From an uncultured Bartonella sp. (GTDB taxonomy: Bacteria; Pseudomonadota; Alphaproteobacteria; Rhizobiales; Rhizobiaceae): a stretch of 43,440 bases of DNA. Under the pieces are notes generated by a model. It was not told where the DNA came from. It worked only from the letters and a program-made list of their open reading frames with translations, and ran no database searches. Made by a program: the position numbers and the translations under genes. Positions 35,573 through 43,440 of the stretch are shown piece after piece (position 1 is the first letter of the stretch; the number at the start of each line of letters is the position of its first letter). Location of the stretch: the NCBI GenBank assembly GCA_943913205.1, contig CALTWN010000005.1, positions 1-43,440 of the forward strand, given 5' to 3'.

Positions 35573-36475
35573 ATGGAAATTATTGAAAATAAACTTATTA
35601 ATTTTTCGCATAAAATATTAAATTTATTAGACGAATTATTGGTAACAAATTGCAAAAGATTTGAGCTAGATCGCCCGCAAAAACTTATAGAAGCTATGCG
35701 TTACTCTGCCTTAAATACAGGTAAATGTTTGCGGCCATTTTTACTCACAGAAGTGACAAAAATGTTGGAAGGCCCCCCTGAACCATCTCTAAAAATAGGG
35801 GTAGCTGTAGAGCTTATCCACTGTTATTCGCTCATTCATGATGACTTACCCGCTATGGATAATGATGATATTAGGCGCGGAAAACCCAGTTTACATAAAT
35901 ATTATGATGAGGCCACCGCGATATTAACGGGAGATGCACTATTAACTCTTGCTTTTGAACTTCTTGCCTCAGATGAAATAAATTTAACCGATAATATCAA
36001 ACTACAATTAATCACACAACTAAGCCAAGCGGCTGGTGTAGGAGGTATGGTCGGGGGGCAAATTTATGACATATTAAACGAAAATGCTAATGTTGGTGAA
36101 GAGCAAATATTACGCACACACGCTATGAAAACTGGTGCTCTTTTACTATTTTGTACCCGCAGCGGTGCTATAATTAGTGGTGCTTCTAGGGAGGTTATTG
36201 CCCAATTAGAGAGTTTCGGGGCGGCAATTGGCCTGGCTTTTCAGCTGTCTGACGATATTTTAGATCTCGTAGGTAATTCAGAGATTCTAGGTAAAACAAG
36301 CGGCAAAGATATGAAAAATTCAAAAACTACAATCGCTACACTTTATGGTGTTGATGAAGCTAAAAAGCAGCTTAATGGATTAATTGAAGAAGCTAAATTA
36401 ATGTTAAAGCCGTTTTGCAAAAAAGCAACCACCCTCTTAGAATTAACAGATTTTATTAAAAACCGCCATTTTTAA
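35573..36475 (+). CDS. ispA: Farnesyl diphosphate synthase (polyprenyl synthetase family)
   Basis: This enzyme condenses isopentenyl diphosphate with DMAPP or GPP to farnesyl diphosphate, feeding undecaprenyl phosphate and ubiquinone. The 300-residue product has the first aspartate-rich motif DDLPAMDNDD, GKCLRPFL, LLTGDA-like ILTGDALLTLAFELL, GGQIYD and the second motif FQLSDDILD. Size and the ALxx-type DDLPAMD pattern favour the ispA/FPP group. Its last 20 nt overlap the convergent ispG, another gene of the same pathway. Confidence 0.95.
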   Translation: MEIIENKLINFSHKILNLLDELLVTNCKRFELDRPQKLIEAMRYSALNTGKCLRPFLLTEVTKMLEGPPEPSLKIGVAVELIHCYSLIHDDLPAMDNDDIRRGKPSLHKYYDEATAILTGDALLTLAFELLASDEINLTDNIKLQLITQLSQAAGVGGMVGGQIYDILNENANVGEEQILRTHAMKTGALLLFCTRSGAIISGASREVIAQLESFGAAIGLAFQLSDDILDLVGNSEILGKTSGKDMKNSKTTIATLYGVDEAKKQLNGLIEEAKLMLKPFCKKATTLLELTDFIKNRHF

Positions 36476-37730
36476 CTGAGCTTCCAAAGCGACGATTTAT
36501 ATAGTCACGCAATATGTTTTTAAAGTCATTAGCAATATTATCGCCACGCAAGGTAACAGTTTTTTTCCCTTCTATAAACACAGGGGCGGCAGGCGATTCA
36601 CCAGTACCTGGAAGAGATATACCAATATCGGCGTATTTGGACTCACCGGGCCCATTTACTATACACCCCATAACTGCAATAGTAAGATTTTCTATACCTA
36701 AATATTGCTTGCGCCATTGTGGCATATTTTCATTTATTTCTTGCTGAATTTCTTCAGCTAATTTTTGAAATATACGAGATGTAGTACGCCCGCATCCTGG
36801 ACATGCGGAAACTATAGGGTTAAATTTTCTAAACCCCATGACCTGTAATAATTCCTGCGCCACTATTACTTCTTGCTTTCTATCGCCCCCAGGAGCAGGC
36901 GTTAATGAAATTCGTATAGTGTCGCCAATACCTTGTTGCAATAAAATACTCATAGAAGCACTAGAAGAAACAATACCTTTTGTTCCCATGCCAGCTTCTG
37001 TAAGCCCCAAATGCAAAGCGTAGTTACATCTTTGCGCAAGCATATTATATACAGATATTAAATCTTGTACCTGGCTAACCTTAGTAGAAATTATGATTTT
37101 ATCGCTGCCAAGGCCTATTCTTTCTGCAAAATTTGCTGAAAGCAATGCTGATTGAACTAATGTTTCATGAACAAGCTCTTTTGCACTTAACGGGCTTCCT
37201 TTTTGCTCATTCTCATTCATAAGCTGAGTAAGCAACTGTTGATCAATAGATCCCCAGTTTGCTCCTATACGAATAGGTTTTTCGTATTTTACAGCTAATT
37301 CTATAATACTAGCAAATTGCGTATCTTTTTTTTGTCCAAACCCCACATTACCAGGGTTAATACGATATTTATCTAGCATTCTAGCACAATCTGGGTATTG
37401 CGATAATAATATATGCCCATTATAATGAAAATCGCCTACGATAGGTACATCTATGCTCTTTTCTCGTATAATTTGAACTATATGAGGTACTGCAGCCGCC
37501 GCCTCTGCTCTATCTACCGTGATACGCACTATAGAAGAACCCGCTTTATGCAAAGCTATTATTTGATTCGCTGTTGCCTCAATATCAGCCGTATCAGTAT
37601 TTGTCATAGATTGTACTATTATGGGATGTTTACTTCCTATAGTAACAGAGCCCACCTTCACACTAAAAGTTTTATGGCGCTCTAGAGTTTTACTATAATA
37701 GCTAGGTTTTTCGTGATTAAAATTATCCAT
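36456..37730 (-). CDS. ispG: (E)-4-hydroxy-3-methylbut-2-enyl-diphosphate synthase IspG (GcpE)
   Basis: IspG performs the penultimate step of the MEP isoprenoid pathway with a 4Fe-4S cluster. The 424-residue product has VGSVTIGSKHPIIVQSMTNT-type N-terminal TIM barrel motifs, RINPGNVGF and the cluster ligands in ACPGCGRT and VMGCIVNGPGES. A GGTGG site precedes the ATG. The organism therefore uses the MEP route. Convergent overlap with ispA is noted there. Confidence 0.97.
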   Translation of the reverse strand: MDNFNHEKPSYYSKTLERHKTFSVKVGSVTIGSKHPIIVQSMTNTDTADIEATANQIIALHKAGSSIVRITVDRAEAAAAVPHIVQIIREKSIDVPIVGDFHYNGHILLSQYPDCARMLDKYRINPGNVGFGQKKDTQFASIIELAVKYEKPIRIGANWGSIDQQLLTQLMNENEQKGSPLSAKELVHETLVQSALLSANFAERIGLGSDKIIISTKVSQVQDLISVYNMLAQRCNYALHLGLTEAGMGTKGIVSSSASMSILLQQGIGDTIRISLTPAPGGDRKQEVIVAQELLQVMGFRKFNPIVSACPGCGRTTSRIFQKLAEEIQQEINENMPQWRKQYLGIENLTIAVMGCIVNGPGESKYADIGISLPGTGESPAAPVFIEGKKTVTLRGDNIANDFKNILRDYINRRFGSSVKNGGF

Positions 37731-37780
37731 ATTCCACCTATAAAAAGAAAAAGGCTAAGAATCATAATAAAATCTAACAA

Positions 37781-37805
37781 GGAACTTAGCAAATACTATT
37801 TAGTT
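37781..37805 (+). promoter_or_regulatory. Candidate EcfG (general stress) promoter
   Basis: GGAAC (37781-37785), 16 nt, then AGTT (37802-37805) fits the alphaproteobacterial stress promoter GGAAC-N16/17-CGTT with one mismatch in the -10 box. It is 58 nt upstream of the small membrane protein at 37864. This is the only intergenic GGAAC I found with a correctly spaced GTT. One such hit by chance in all the spacer DNA is possible, so confidence is moderate. Confidence 0.5.
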
Positions 37806-37863
37806 TATCTCAATCACGAGCCTCTCATCACTAAGGGCTTTATAATTATATAAGGAGTATACA

Positions 37864-38187
37864 ATGAATTTTTACGACAAAAACGTATATGAAGATGATG
37901 CAAGTAAACGCATCCATGCTTTAAAGCGCGAAATAAAAGCTCTAACCAAGCACCGTAGTAAAAAAATGGGGCAGAAATTAGGATATGATATGAGCGATAT
38001 AACTGCATCAATCAAAGACAGTGGCAGGCACATGTTAAACAAACTTAAAGGGCGCTCAGATATGGCTGACTTTATGGACCGAAAAGCTATTAGACATCCT
38101 AGCAAATTGGCAGCTTTAGCTCTAGGTATAGGCGCAATTTTAACAACAGTAAAAGCTATAAAACATCATCGTGGTAGCTACTACTAA
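37864..38187 (+). CDS. Small tail-anchored membrane protein, possibly stress-induced
   Basis: The 107-residue protein is strongly basic and helical up to residue 75, then has one short hydrophobic segment (about 82-97) near the C-terminus, ending KHHRGSYY. The layout recalls the ElaB/YqjD/DUF883 group (soluble helix plus C-terminal anchor), but the usual glycine-rich anchor motif is not present and no family is claimed. It has a good ribosome site (AAGGAG) and a candidate EcfG promoter. It ends 5 nt from the convergent lptE. Confidence 0.75.
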   Translation: MNFYDKNVYEDDASKRIHALKREIKALTKHRSKKMGQKLGYDMSDITASIKDSGRHMLNKLKGRSDMADFMDRKAIRHPSKLAALALGIGAILTTVKAIKHHRGSYY

Positions 38188-38192
38188 ATAAA

Positions 38193-38723
38193 TTATGCTC
38201 CAAGCCGCTTTTGTGAAGAAGAGACTAACCTTAAAATTAGTTGTTCAGCCAAATCTGTAGCGGCTTGGCGGCATGCATCTTTTTGCGCTTGTAAATTAGC
38301 ATAACCCTGAGATAATCTAACATAAGGGGTACTAGTAGATAAATGTCCTTTTTCTATAGTTTTGCCTTTAGTATTTTGTAAAGTGTAGGTTAGATTAGCG
38401 TAAACAGCACCAGCTGTACTGTACATATCGTTATCTGTTAAACTATATTTATAGCTTAAATTATTGTATCGATAGTAATAAGTGGCATTTATAGTTAAGT
38501 TATATTTTTTAGCAAGAGGGGTGGAGCCACCATATAAATTCAAATCAATTTGATTTGTTACCATTTGCTCAAATTCATTTTTCGGCTTGGTCACATATAT
38601 AGTTCTTAAATTTTTTGTAATAAGCTTATGTGGCGCATATAAAGGCATAACCACACACCCGGCTAGTACTGTGAAAGCTGCAAAAATAATTATAGTAATG
38701 CTAAATTTATTAAACCACAACAT
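38193..38723 (-). CDS. lptE: LPS assembly lipoprotein LptE-like
   Basis: LptE plugs the LptD barrel in the outer membrane during LPS insertion. The 176-residue precursor has a lipoprotein signal with lipobox LAGC (Cys23), followed by a PLY motif, beta-rich sequence (LNLTYTLQNTKGKTIEKG-like strands) and a C-terminal helix (DLAEQLILRLVSSS), the usual weakly conserved alphaproteobacterial LptE. The position directly after leuS, with a 14-nt overlap, is typical. The usual next gene, holA, is missing. Confidence 0.85.
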   Translation of the reverse strand: MLWFNKFSITIIIFAAFTVLAGCVVMPLYAPHKLITKNLRTIYVTKPKNEFEQMVTNQIDLNLYGGSTPLAKKYNLTINATYYYRYNNLSYKYSLTDNDMYSTAGAVYANLTYTLQNTKGKTIEKGHLSTSTPYVRLSQGYANLQAQKDACRQAATDLAEQLILRLVSSSQKRLGA

Positions 38724-41343
38724 TTACAATTCTTCTTTGTATAATGATGATTTTTTTAGGTTGCAAGCCATTTTTCTTAACGATATTAAGCTGTAAAATC
38801 TGTTCTTCAAGCTCTTCATTTGTAATATCAATGGGCACAATAACTTCATCTCTTCTTTTACCATTAATTTGCACAGGAAGAACTATATTTTGCTTTTTCA
38901 ATATTTCTTCATTATATTCTGGCCAGCCCTTATTCACTAAAAAATCAAGAGGATAAAAATACGCGTAACATTCTTGCGCCAAATGCGGAATAATAGGAGC
39001 GCAAACCACTAGTAAAAAATCTAACGCTTCACGTATCGCAGATTTTTGCTCTTTATTGTAAAGATTTTTATTAAGAGACAAAATATACGGTTCAATAAAA
39101 TTAACCAACTCATAAATTTTAGCAATAGCACGATTAAAGGCAAGTTTTTCGTAATCTTGTTTTATATTCTTTAAGGCCTGATGCGCAGTACGGCTCACCT
39201 CTATAAAATCATCATCGGCTTTATAAATATCAGGGTCTATTTCTTTAAGATAGGGAGATGCTACTTTAAATAACCGCCAGACACGTTGTATAAAACGGTG
39301 GGCAGATTCTACACCCGCTTCTGTCCAGATAACATCCCTTTCGGGCGGGGAATCGCTTAATACAAACCAGCGCGCAGTATCTGCGCCATAAGATGCAATA
39401 ATATCATCTGGATCTACAATATTTTTTTTAGATTTTGACATTTTTTCTATACTGCCAATTTCCACTTTTGCTCCGTTAGATAATAAGCAGGCTTCTCGTT
39501 TGCCACCTTTTTCTTTTATCTCAATATCATAAGGCGACACAAAACCTTCTTTTGTTCTGTAAGTTTCATGAACCACCATGCCTTGTGTAAATAAACCTTT
39601 AAAAGGCTCCATGGATGATGAATTTAGTTCACCTATTTTTACCAAGGCACGCGCAAAAAATCTTGCATATAAAAGATGTAATATCGCATGCTCCACACCG
39701 CCTATATATTGATTTACAGGAAGCCAATCATCACACTTATCTCTATTAAGGCCATGAACAGAGTCTGGACTTGCAAAGCGCGCATAATACCATGAAGAAT
39801 CAACAAAAGTATCCATAGTATCGGTTTCACGTTTAGCAGATTTTCCACATTTTGGACATAACACATTTTGCCATTCTTTATTTCGTTCTAGTGGATTCCC
39901 TGGCGTAGAAAATTCTACGTTTTCAGGTAGCTTTACTGGCAAATCTTCTACAGGTACGGGCTGAGCACCACAATCTTTACAGTAAATTATAGGTATAGGG
40001 CAACCCCAGTAACGTTGTCTTGAAATGCCCCAATCTCTCAACCTATATTTAGTTTGCTCAGATGCTTGTTGCTCGCCATCTATAATATTTTTCTTTAAGC
40101 GAGCAGTAACCTCTTTAGTTGCCTGATAAATATCCATACCATTTAGAAAACTAGAATTTATAAGTGTACCATCCCCTATATAAGCTTTATCGGTAATAGT
40201 AAAACTATCCTGTGTTTGTGAAGATGGCAATATAACTGGCTTAACAGGTAAATTATATTTATTAGCAAAATCTAGATCACGTTGATCATGGGCTGGGCAG
40301 CCAAAAATAGCGCCATTACCATATTCCATTAAAACAAAATTAGCGACATATATAGGTATTTTCAAATTTTTATCGAAAGGATGCACACAATACAAATTAG
40401 TAAAATAGCCAAATTTTTCACCGGTTTCGCGACTTTGAACATCTGCTGCTCCTTTACAGGTTTCGGCGCAAAACTTCGCTAAACCAGCATCTTTTTTACT
40501 TAATTTAAGCACAAAATCATGCTCTGGAGCTAAAGCTATAAAGCTCGCTCCAAAAATAGTATCAGGTCTTGTAGTATATATTTCTATAAATTTATGCTCT
40601 AAACTATTAGGTGCTTCTTGTGGCAAAGCCCATTTTATAGTTAACCCGGTTGATTTACCTATCCAGTTTTTTTGCATAATGCGTACTTTTTCAGGCCAAC
40701 CCTCTAAATTATCTAATGCCTGCAACAAATCTTCGCTAAAATCAGAAATAGTAAAAAACCATTGCGTTAACTCTTTTTGTTCAACCAAAGCATTAGAACG
40801 CCACCCCTTGCCATCTATAACTTGTTCGTTGGCCAATACGGTTTGATCAACTGGGTCCCAATTTACTTTTGCATTTTTGCGCTTAACCAAACCATTTTTA
40901 TACATTTTTAAGAAAAATTCTTGCTGAAGACCATAATATTTTTCATCACAAGTCGCGAACTCTCTACTCCAATCAATTGATAGCCCTAAAGATTTTAATT
41001 GACTGCGCATAACAGCTATATTATCGTAAGTCCATTGCTTTGGCTTTACATTATTTTGCATCGCCGCATTTTCAGCCGGCATACCAAAAGCATCCCACCC
41101 CATTGGATGCAACACATTAAACCCGCAAGCCCGTTTAAATCTAGCAACAACATCGCCCATAGTATAATTACGTACATGGCCCATATGGATACGGCCTGAA
41201 GGATAGGGAAACATTTCAAGTACATAATAATTCTTTGAATTCCCGGCTACTGCGGTTTCAAAAAGCTTTTGCTCTTCAAAAATTTTTTGCCATTTTAATT
41301 CGCTGGCCCTTGCATTATAACGCTCTGTTATCACACTCATCAT
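38710..41343 (-). CDS. leuS: Leucyl-tRNA synthetase
   Basis: LeuS charges tRNA-Leu and edits mischarged residues. The 877-residue product has the HIGH-type motif HMGH (53-56, after FPYPSGRI), the CP1 editing domain with TTRPDTIFG-like YTTRPDTIFGAS and a KMSKS motif (IEKMSKSKKNIVDPDD). The zinc-ribbon Cys pairs (CKDCG, CPKCG) are present. Two ATG codons open the frame; the first is used. It overlaps lptE by 14 nt. Confidence 0.98.
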   Translation of the reverse strand: MMSVITERYNARASELKWQKIFEEQKLFETAVAGNSKNYYVLEMFPYPSGRIHMGHVRNYTMGDVVARFKRACGFNVLHPMGWDAFGMPAENAAMQNNVKPKQWTYDNIAVMRSQLKSLGLSIDWSREFATCDEKYYGLQQEFFLKMYKNGLVKRKNAKVNWDPVDQTVLANEQVIDGKGWRSNALVEQKELTQWFFTISDFSEDLLQALDNLEGWPEKVRIMQKNWIGKSTGLTIKWALPQEAPNSLEHKFIEIYTTRPDTIFGASFIALAPEHDFVLKLSKKDAGLAKFCAETCKGAADVQSRETGEKFGYFTNLYCVHPFDKNLKIPIYVANFVLMEYGNGAIFGCPAHDQRDLDFANKYNLPVKPVILPSSQTQDSFTITDKAYIGDGTLINSSFLNGMDIYQATKEVTARLKKNIIDGEQQASEQTKYRLRDWGISRQRYWGCPIPIIYCKDCGAQPVPVEDLPVKLPENVEFSTPGNPLERNKEWQNVLCPKCGKSAKRETDTMDTFVDSSWYYARFASPDSVHGLNRDKCDDWLPVNQYIGGVEHAILHLLYARFFARALVKIGELNSSSMEPFKGLFTQGMVVHETYRTKEGFVSPYDIEIKEKGGKREACLLSNGAKVEIGSIEKMSKSKKNIVDPDDIIASYGADTARWFVLSDSPPERDVIWTEAGVESAHRFIQRVWRLFKVASPYLKEIDPDIYKADDDFIEVSRTAHQALKNIKQDYEKLAFNRAIAKIYELVNFIEPYILSLNKNLYNKEQKSAIREALDFLLVVCAPIIPHLAQECYAYFYPLDFLVNKGWPEYNEEILKKQNIVLPVQINGKRRDEVIVPIDITNEELEEQILQLNIVKKNGLQPKKIIIIQRRIVNVVV

Positions 41344-41430
41344 TATGACTTCTTGTTTAAAAGTTTACTTTTATCAATAATAAATATTATAATCTATAAA
41401 TACAATATAAAAAAACCCATTGCTGATAAT

Positions 41431-42057
41431 ATGAATTATGCCCTTACAAATTATAATAATATATTAAAAAATATTGCGCCAAATAAACTTATTGTAGTTA
41501 CCAAAACTATTAATGAAGATTGTATTTTACCTATATTAGAAGCTGGACATATTTTATTTGGTGAAAATAAAGTACAAGAAGCTACCTTAAAATGGGCTAG
41601 CTTAAAACAAAAATATAATATATGTCTTCATATGCTAGGTTCTTTACAGTCAAATAAAATAAAGCAGGCTGTGGAGATATTTGATGTAATACAAAGTTTA
41701 GACAAAGAAAAAAATGCTAAATTATTAGCTGAGCATCAAGAAAAAATAGGCAAATATTTAGACTATTATATACAAGTTAATACTGGTGAGGAAATTCAAA
41801 AAAGTGGTGTGGCACCGCAAGATACTTATGATTTTGTAAATTTTTGCCGAGAATTAAAACTAAATATAAAAGGCTTAATGTGCGTACCGCCTGCAAATAA
41901 ACCATCTGGCATACATTTTGCATTACTAAAAAAATTAGCTACAAAATGCAACTTACCCAACCTATCAATGGGAATGTCACAAGATTATAAAACAGCTATA
42001 CAGCTCGGAGCTAGTTATATTCGTATAGGAACGGCTATTTTTGGCGAAAGAAAATAA
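41431..42057 (+). CDS. yggS: YggS/PLPBP family pyridoxal-phosphate homeostasis protein
   Basis: This family binds PLP and keeps its level steady, without known catalysis. The 208-residue product has the PLP lysine in VVTKTINED (usually VSKT), FGENKVQEA, HMLGSLQSNKIKQ, QVNTGEEIQKSGV, and ends LSMGMSQDYKTAIQLGASYIRIGTAIFGER. The N-terminus is slightly short: the first AxxAGR helix is trimmed. An in-frame TTG at 41353 would add 26 residues of poor family fit, so the ATG at 41431 is chosen, though it lacks a clear ribosome site. Confidence 0.9.
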   Translation: MNYALTNYNNILKNIAPNKLIVVTKTINEDCILPILEAGHILFGENKVQEATLKWASLKQKYNICLHMLGSLQSNKIKQAVEIFDVIQSLDKEKNAKLLAEHQEKIGKYLDYYIQVNTGEEIQKSGVAPQDTYDFVNFCRELKLNIKGLMCVPPANKPSGIHFALLKKLATKCNLPNLSMGMSQDYKTAIQLGASYIRIGTAIFGERK

Positions 42058-42062
42058 AACAA

Positions 42063-42236
42063 TTAAAAATCAATTGCTCTACCTTTTACTTCCCAATCTC
42101 CATAACGTACTGGATCTTTACCACCGCGCCCGTCAATTTCTACTACATGCTTTTTATCTTCCGATTCATGCTTTCTTAATTTTGCTTCTTGTAAGGCTCT
42201 TTTAGCTTGCTGTTTTTGCTGTACTTCGTTTAACAT
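42063..42236 (-). CDS. DUF1674 protein, SDHAF4-like succinate dehydrogenase assembly factor
   Basis: The 57-residue protein has a charged helical N-terminus (QQKQQAKRALQEAKLRK) and the DUF1674 C-terminal signature: EIDGRGGKDPVRYGDWEVKG, then RAIDF. Mitochondrial members (SDHAF4) help assemble the flavinylated SdhA subunit, so the bacterial protein probably does the same. It is too small to stand out as an ORF, but motif, ribosome site (AGAAGAG) and divergence from rsmB, as in other Rhizobiales, support it. Confidence 0.88.
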   Translation of the reverse strand: MLNEVQQKQQAKRALQEAKLRKHESEDKKHVVEIDGRGGKDPVRYGDWEVKGRAIDF

Positions 42237-42286
42237 ATATTCTCTTCTTTACTATTATTTAGTATAATATTAATATCGCATAGATT

Positions 42287-43440
42287 ATGACACAAGCAAA
42301 AAAAACAAACATCCAAAGTAGAAAAGCCGCAATACAGCTTTATTCGGCTATAATAGAGCGTAAGCTTTCTTTATCGGGTCTTACAAATGAAGAAAATGGA
42401 GCCAGCTATTATTTAAAATTAGATAAACAAGAACGTAATTTTGTAAAAGCCATAGTTACCTGCACCTTACGAAATAAAGCTATTATTGAACATTTACTTG
42501 GGTATTATTTAAAAAAAAATCTACCAAGTGGCGCTAGAACATTACGCCATATCCTTCACATAGCTATAGCGCAAATCATATATTTAAATGTATCTAATTA
42601 TGCAGCGATAAATAGCGCAGTAGATTTAGCAAAATATGACGCTAGAACTAGACGCTTTGCTAGCTTAGTGAACGCTGTTTTACGTGAAATTACCAGAGAT
42701 ATAGAAAAAAATACGATAGAAAGTAAATTACAATTACCAGTTTTGGATACTGTACCTGTTTGGTTTAAAAACATGCTTGTCTACGATTATGGCAAAGAAA
42801 AAGCACAAACTATTATAGAAGCTCAAGCAAACAACCAATCAATAGATTTAACCGTAAAAACAGACCCAAAATTATGGGCACAAAAATTAAATGCAACAAT
42901 TTTATGGGAAAATAATATAAGGCTACCATCAACTTATAAAGACGAAATAACAAAATTAGAAGGATATAAAGAAGGTGCCTGGTGGGTGCAAGATTGTGCT
43001 GCATATATCCCCGTTATGCTCATGAGACAAATAAAAAACAAACAGATAGCAGATTTATGCTCTTCTCCGGGGGGCAAAACATCCCAATTGGCTAGTATGG
43101 GTGCAAAAGTTATGGCTTTTGAAATTAATAAAACTAGAATTAATCGACTAAAAACAAACTTAGAAAGATTACATTTATCTGTAGAAACGATTTTAGGAGA
43201 TTTTCGTCAAACTGCATCACTAAATAGTTTTGACGCGGTATTACTAGATGCACCCTGCTCTTCTACTGGCACTATCAGGAAAAACTGTGATATTTTATGG
43301 ACTAAAACCCTTGAAGACGTAAAAGATATGAGCGATCTACAATATGATTTACTAAAACACGCCATAAAATGTACTAAAATAGGTGGTGAAATTATTTTCA
43401 GTAATTGTTCATTAGCAAAAATAGAAGGTGAAAACTTAAT
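42287..43440 (+). CDS. rsmB: 16S rRNA m5C967 methyltransferase RsmB, C-terminus cut by window
   Basis: RsmB methylates C967 of 16S rRNA. The 384 visible residues start with a NusB-like RNA-binding domain (about 10-135, RNFVKAIVTCTLRNK, TRRFASLVNAVLREI), then the methyltransferase core with SAM motif I ADLCSSPGGKTSQLA. The catalytic motif IV is DAPCSSTG (Cys324) and motif VI SNCSL has Cys374, where the common form is YCTCS. The gene runs off the right edge, so only about 50-60 residues are missing by family length. Start is the ATG at 42287. Confidence 0.94.
   Translation, partial: MTQAKKTNIQSRKAAIQLYSAIIERKLSLSGLTNEENGASYYLKLDKQERNFVKAIVTCTLRNKAIIEHLLGYYLKKNLPSGARTLRHILHIAIAQIIYLNVSNYAAINSAVDLAKYDARTRRFASLVNAVLREITRDIEKNTIESKLQLPVLDTVPVWFKNMLVYDYGKEKAQTIIEAQANNQSIDLTVKTDPKLWAQKLNATILWENNIRLPSTYKDEITKLEGYKEGAWWVQDCAAYIPVMLMRQIKNKQIADLCSSPGGKTSQLASMGAKVMAFEINKTRINRLKTNLERLHLSVETILGDFRQTASLNSFDAVLLDAPCSSTGTIRKNCDILWTKTLEDVKDMSDLQYDLLKHAIKCTKIGGEIIFSNCSLAKIEGENL

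Noticed and set aside
37754..37790. GCTAAG/CTTAGC inverted repeat before the small membrane protein as an operator
   Set aside because: The arms are only 6 bp with a 25-nt gap and overlap the candidate promoter; such a repeat is expected by chance.

Overview
The window looks like core chromosome from an AT-rich alphaproteobacterium of the Rhizobiales (Hyphomicrobiales), judged by eye to be about one third G+C. The order-level call rests on several families together: a PhyR-NepR-EcfG general stress locus, two different RpoH heat-shock sigma factors, GapR, TrcR (DUF1013), DUF6476, a ZapA/ZauP-like pair, CarD next to FdxA, and DUF1036. Low G+C, tight gene packing and several genes missing from familiar neighbourhoods suggest a reduced, probably host-associated genome, perhaps a Bartonella-like relative. 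That last point is inference. I see no prophage, insertion sequence, CRISPR array, toxin locus or other accessory island.

Layout. 1-3739: a periplasmic PPIase (cut by the window edge) divergent from secA. 3740-7999: the general stress response locus, with a soluble HWE kinase and phyR on the minus strand, and nepR, ecfG and a membrane histidine kinase on the plus strand. 7973-12120: ubiG divergent from lysC-prfA-prmC. 12094-18303: purA, serC, tRNA-Phe, an anchored protein of unknown function, rpoH1, rluD and a DUF6476 protein. 18287-22421: an ABC exporter divergent from rpmE, then yebC, ymdB, 6S RNA and rpmJ. 22513-24170: a quinone oxidoreductase and trcR. 24189-29410: the tkt-gap-pgk-fba carbon operon. 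29516-30892: zauP-zapA, DUF1036 and gapR. 30922-33711: a glycine-zipper lipoprotein, thiamine pyrophosphokinase, rpoH2 and carD. 33857-35442: rpmF, a helicase C-terminal remnant and fdxA. 35573-38187: ispA and ispG (isoprenoids) and a small membrane protein with a possible EcfG promoter. 38193-43440: leuS-lptE, yggS, an SDHAF4-like gene and rsmB (cut by the window edge).

How the genes fit together. Three alternative sigma systems (EcfG, RpoH1, RpoH2) and CarD give strong stress-linked control of transcription in a compact genome. PhyR, NepR and the two kinases form the partner-switching input to EcfG. Glycolysis/pentose-phosphate enzymes, isoprenoid and ubiquinone synthesis, aspartokinase and translation factors are otherwise housekeeping. 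No gene-free stretch exceeds 300 bases; the longest is 32929-33138, which holds a strong terminator and the rpoH2 upstream region.

The most notable points are: a stand-alone C-terminal remnant of the large alphaproteobacterial SF2 helicase directly behind rpmF; absence of the usual ptsP, serA, ygfA, holA and hslR neighbours; a GAPDH whose NAD-selecting Asp is replaced by Ser-Arg; no recognisable EcfG promoter at the EcfG locus although one candidate exists before a small membrane protein; and 3' overlaps or near-contacts at almost all convergent gene pairs.
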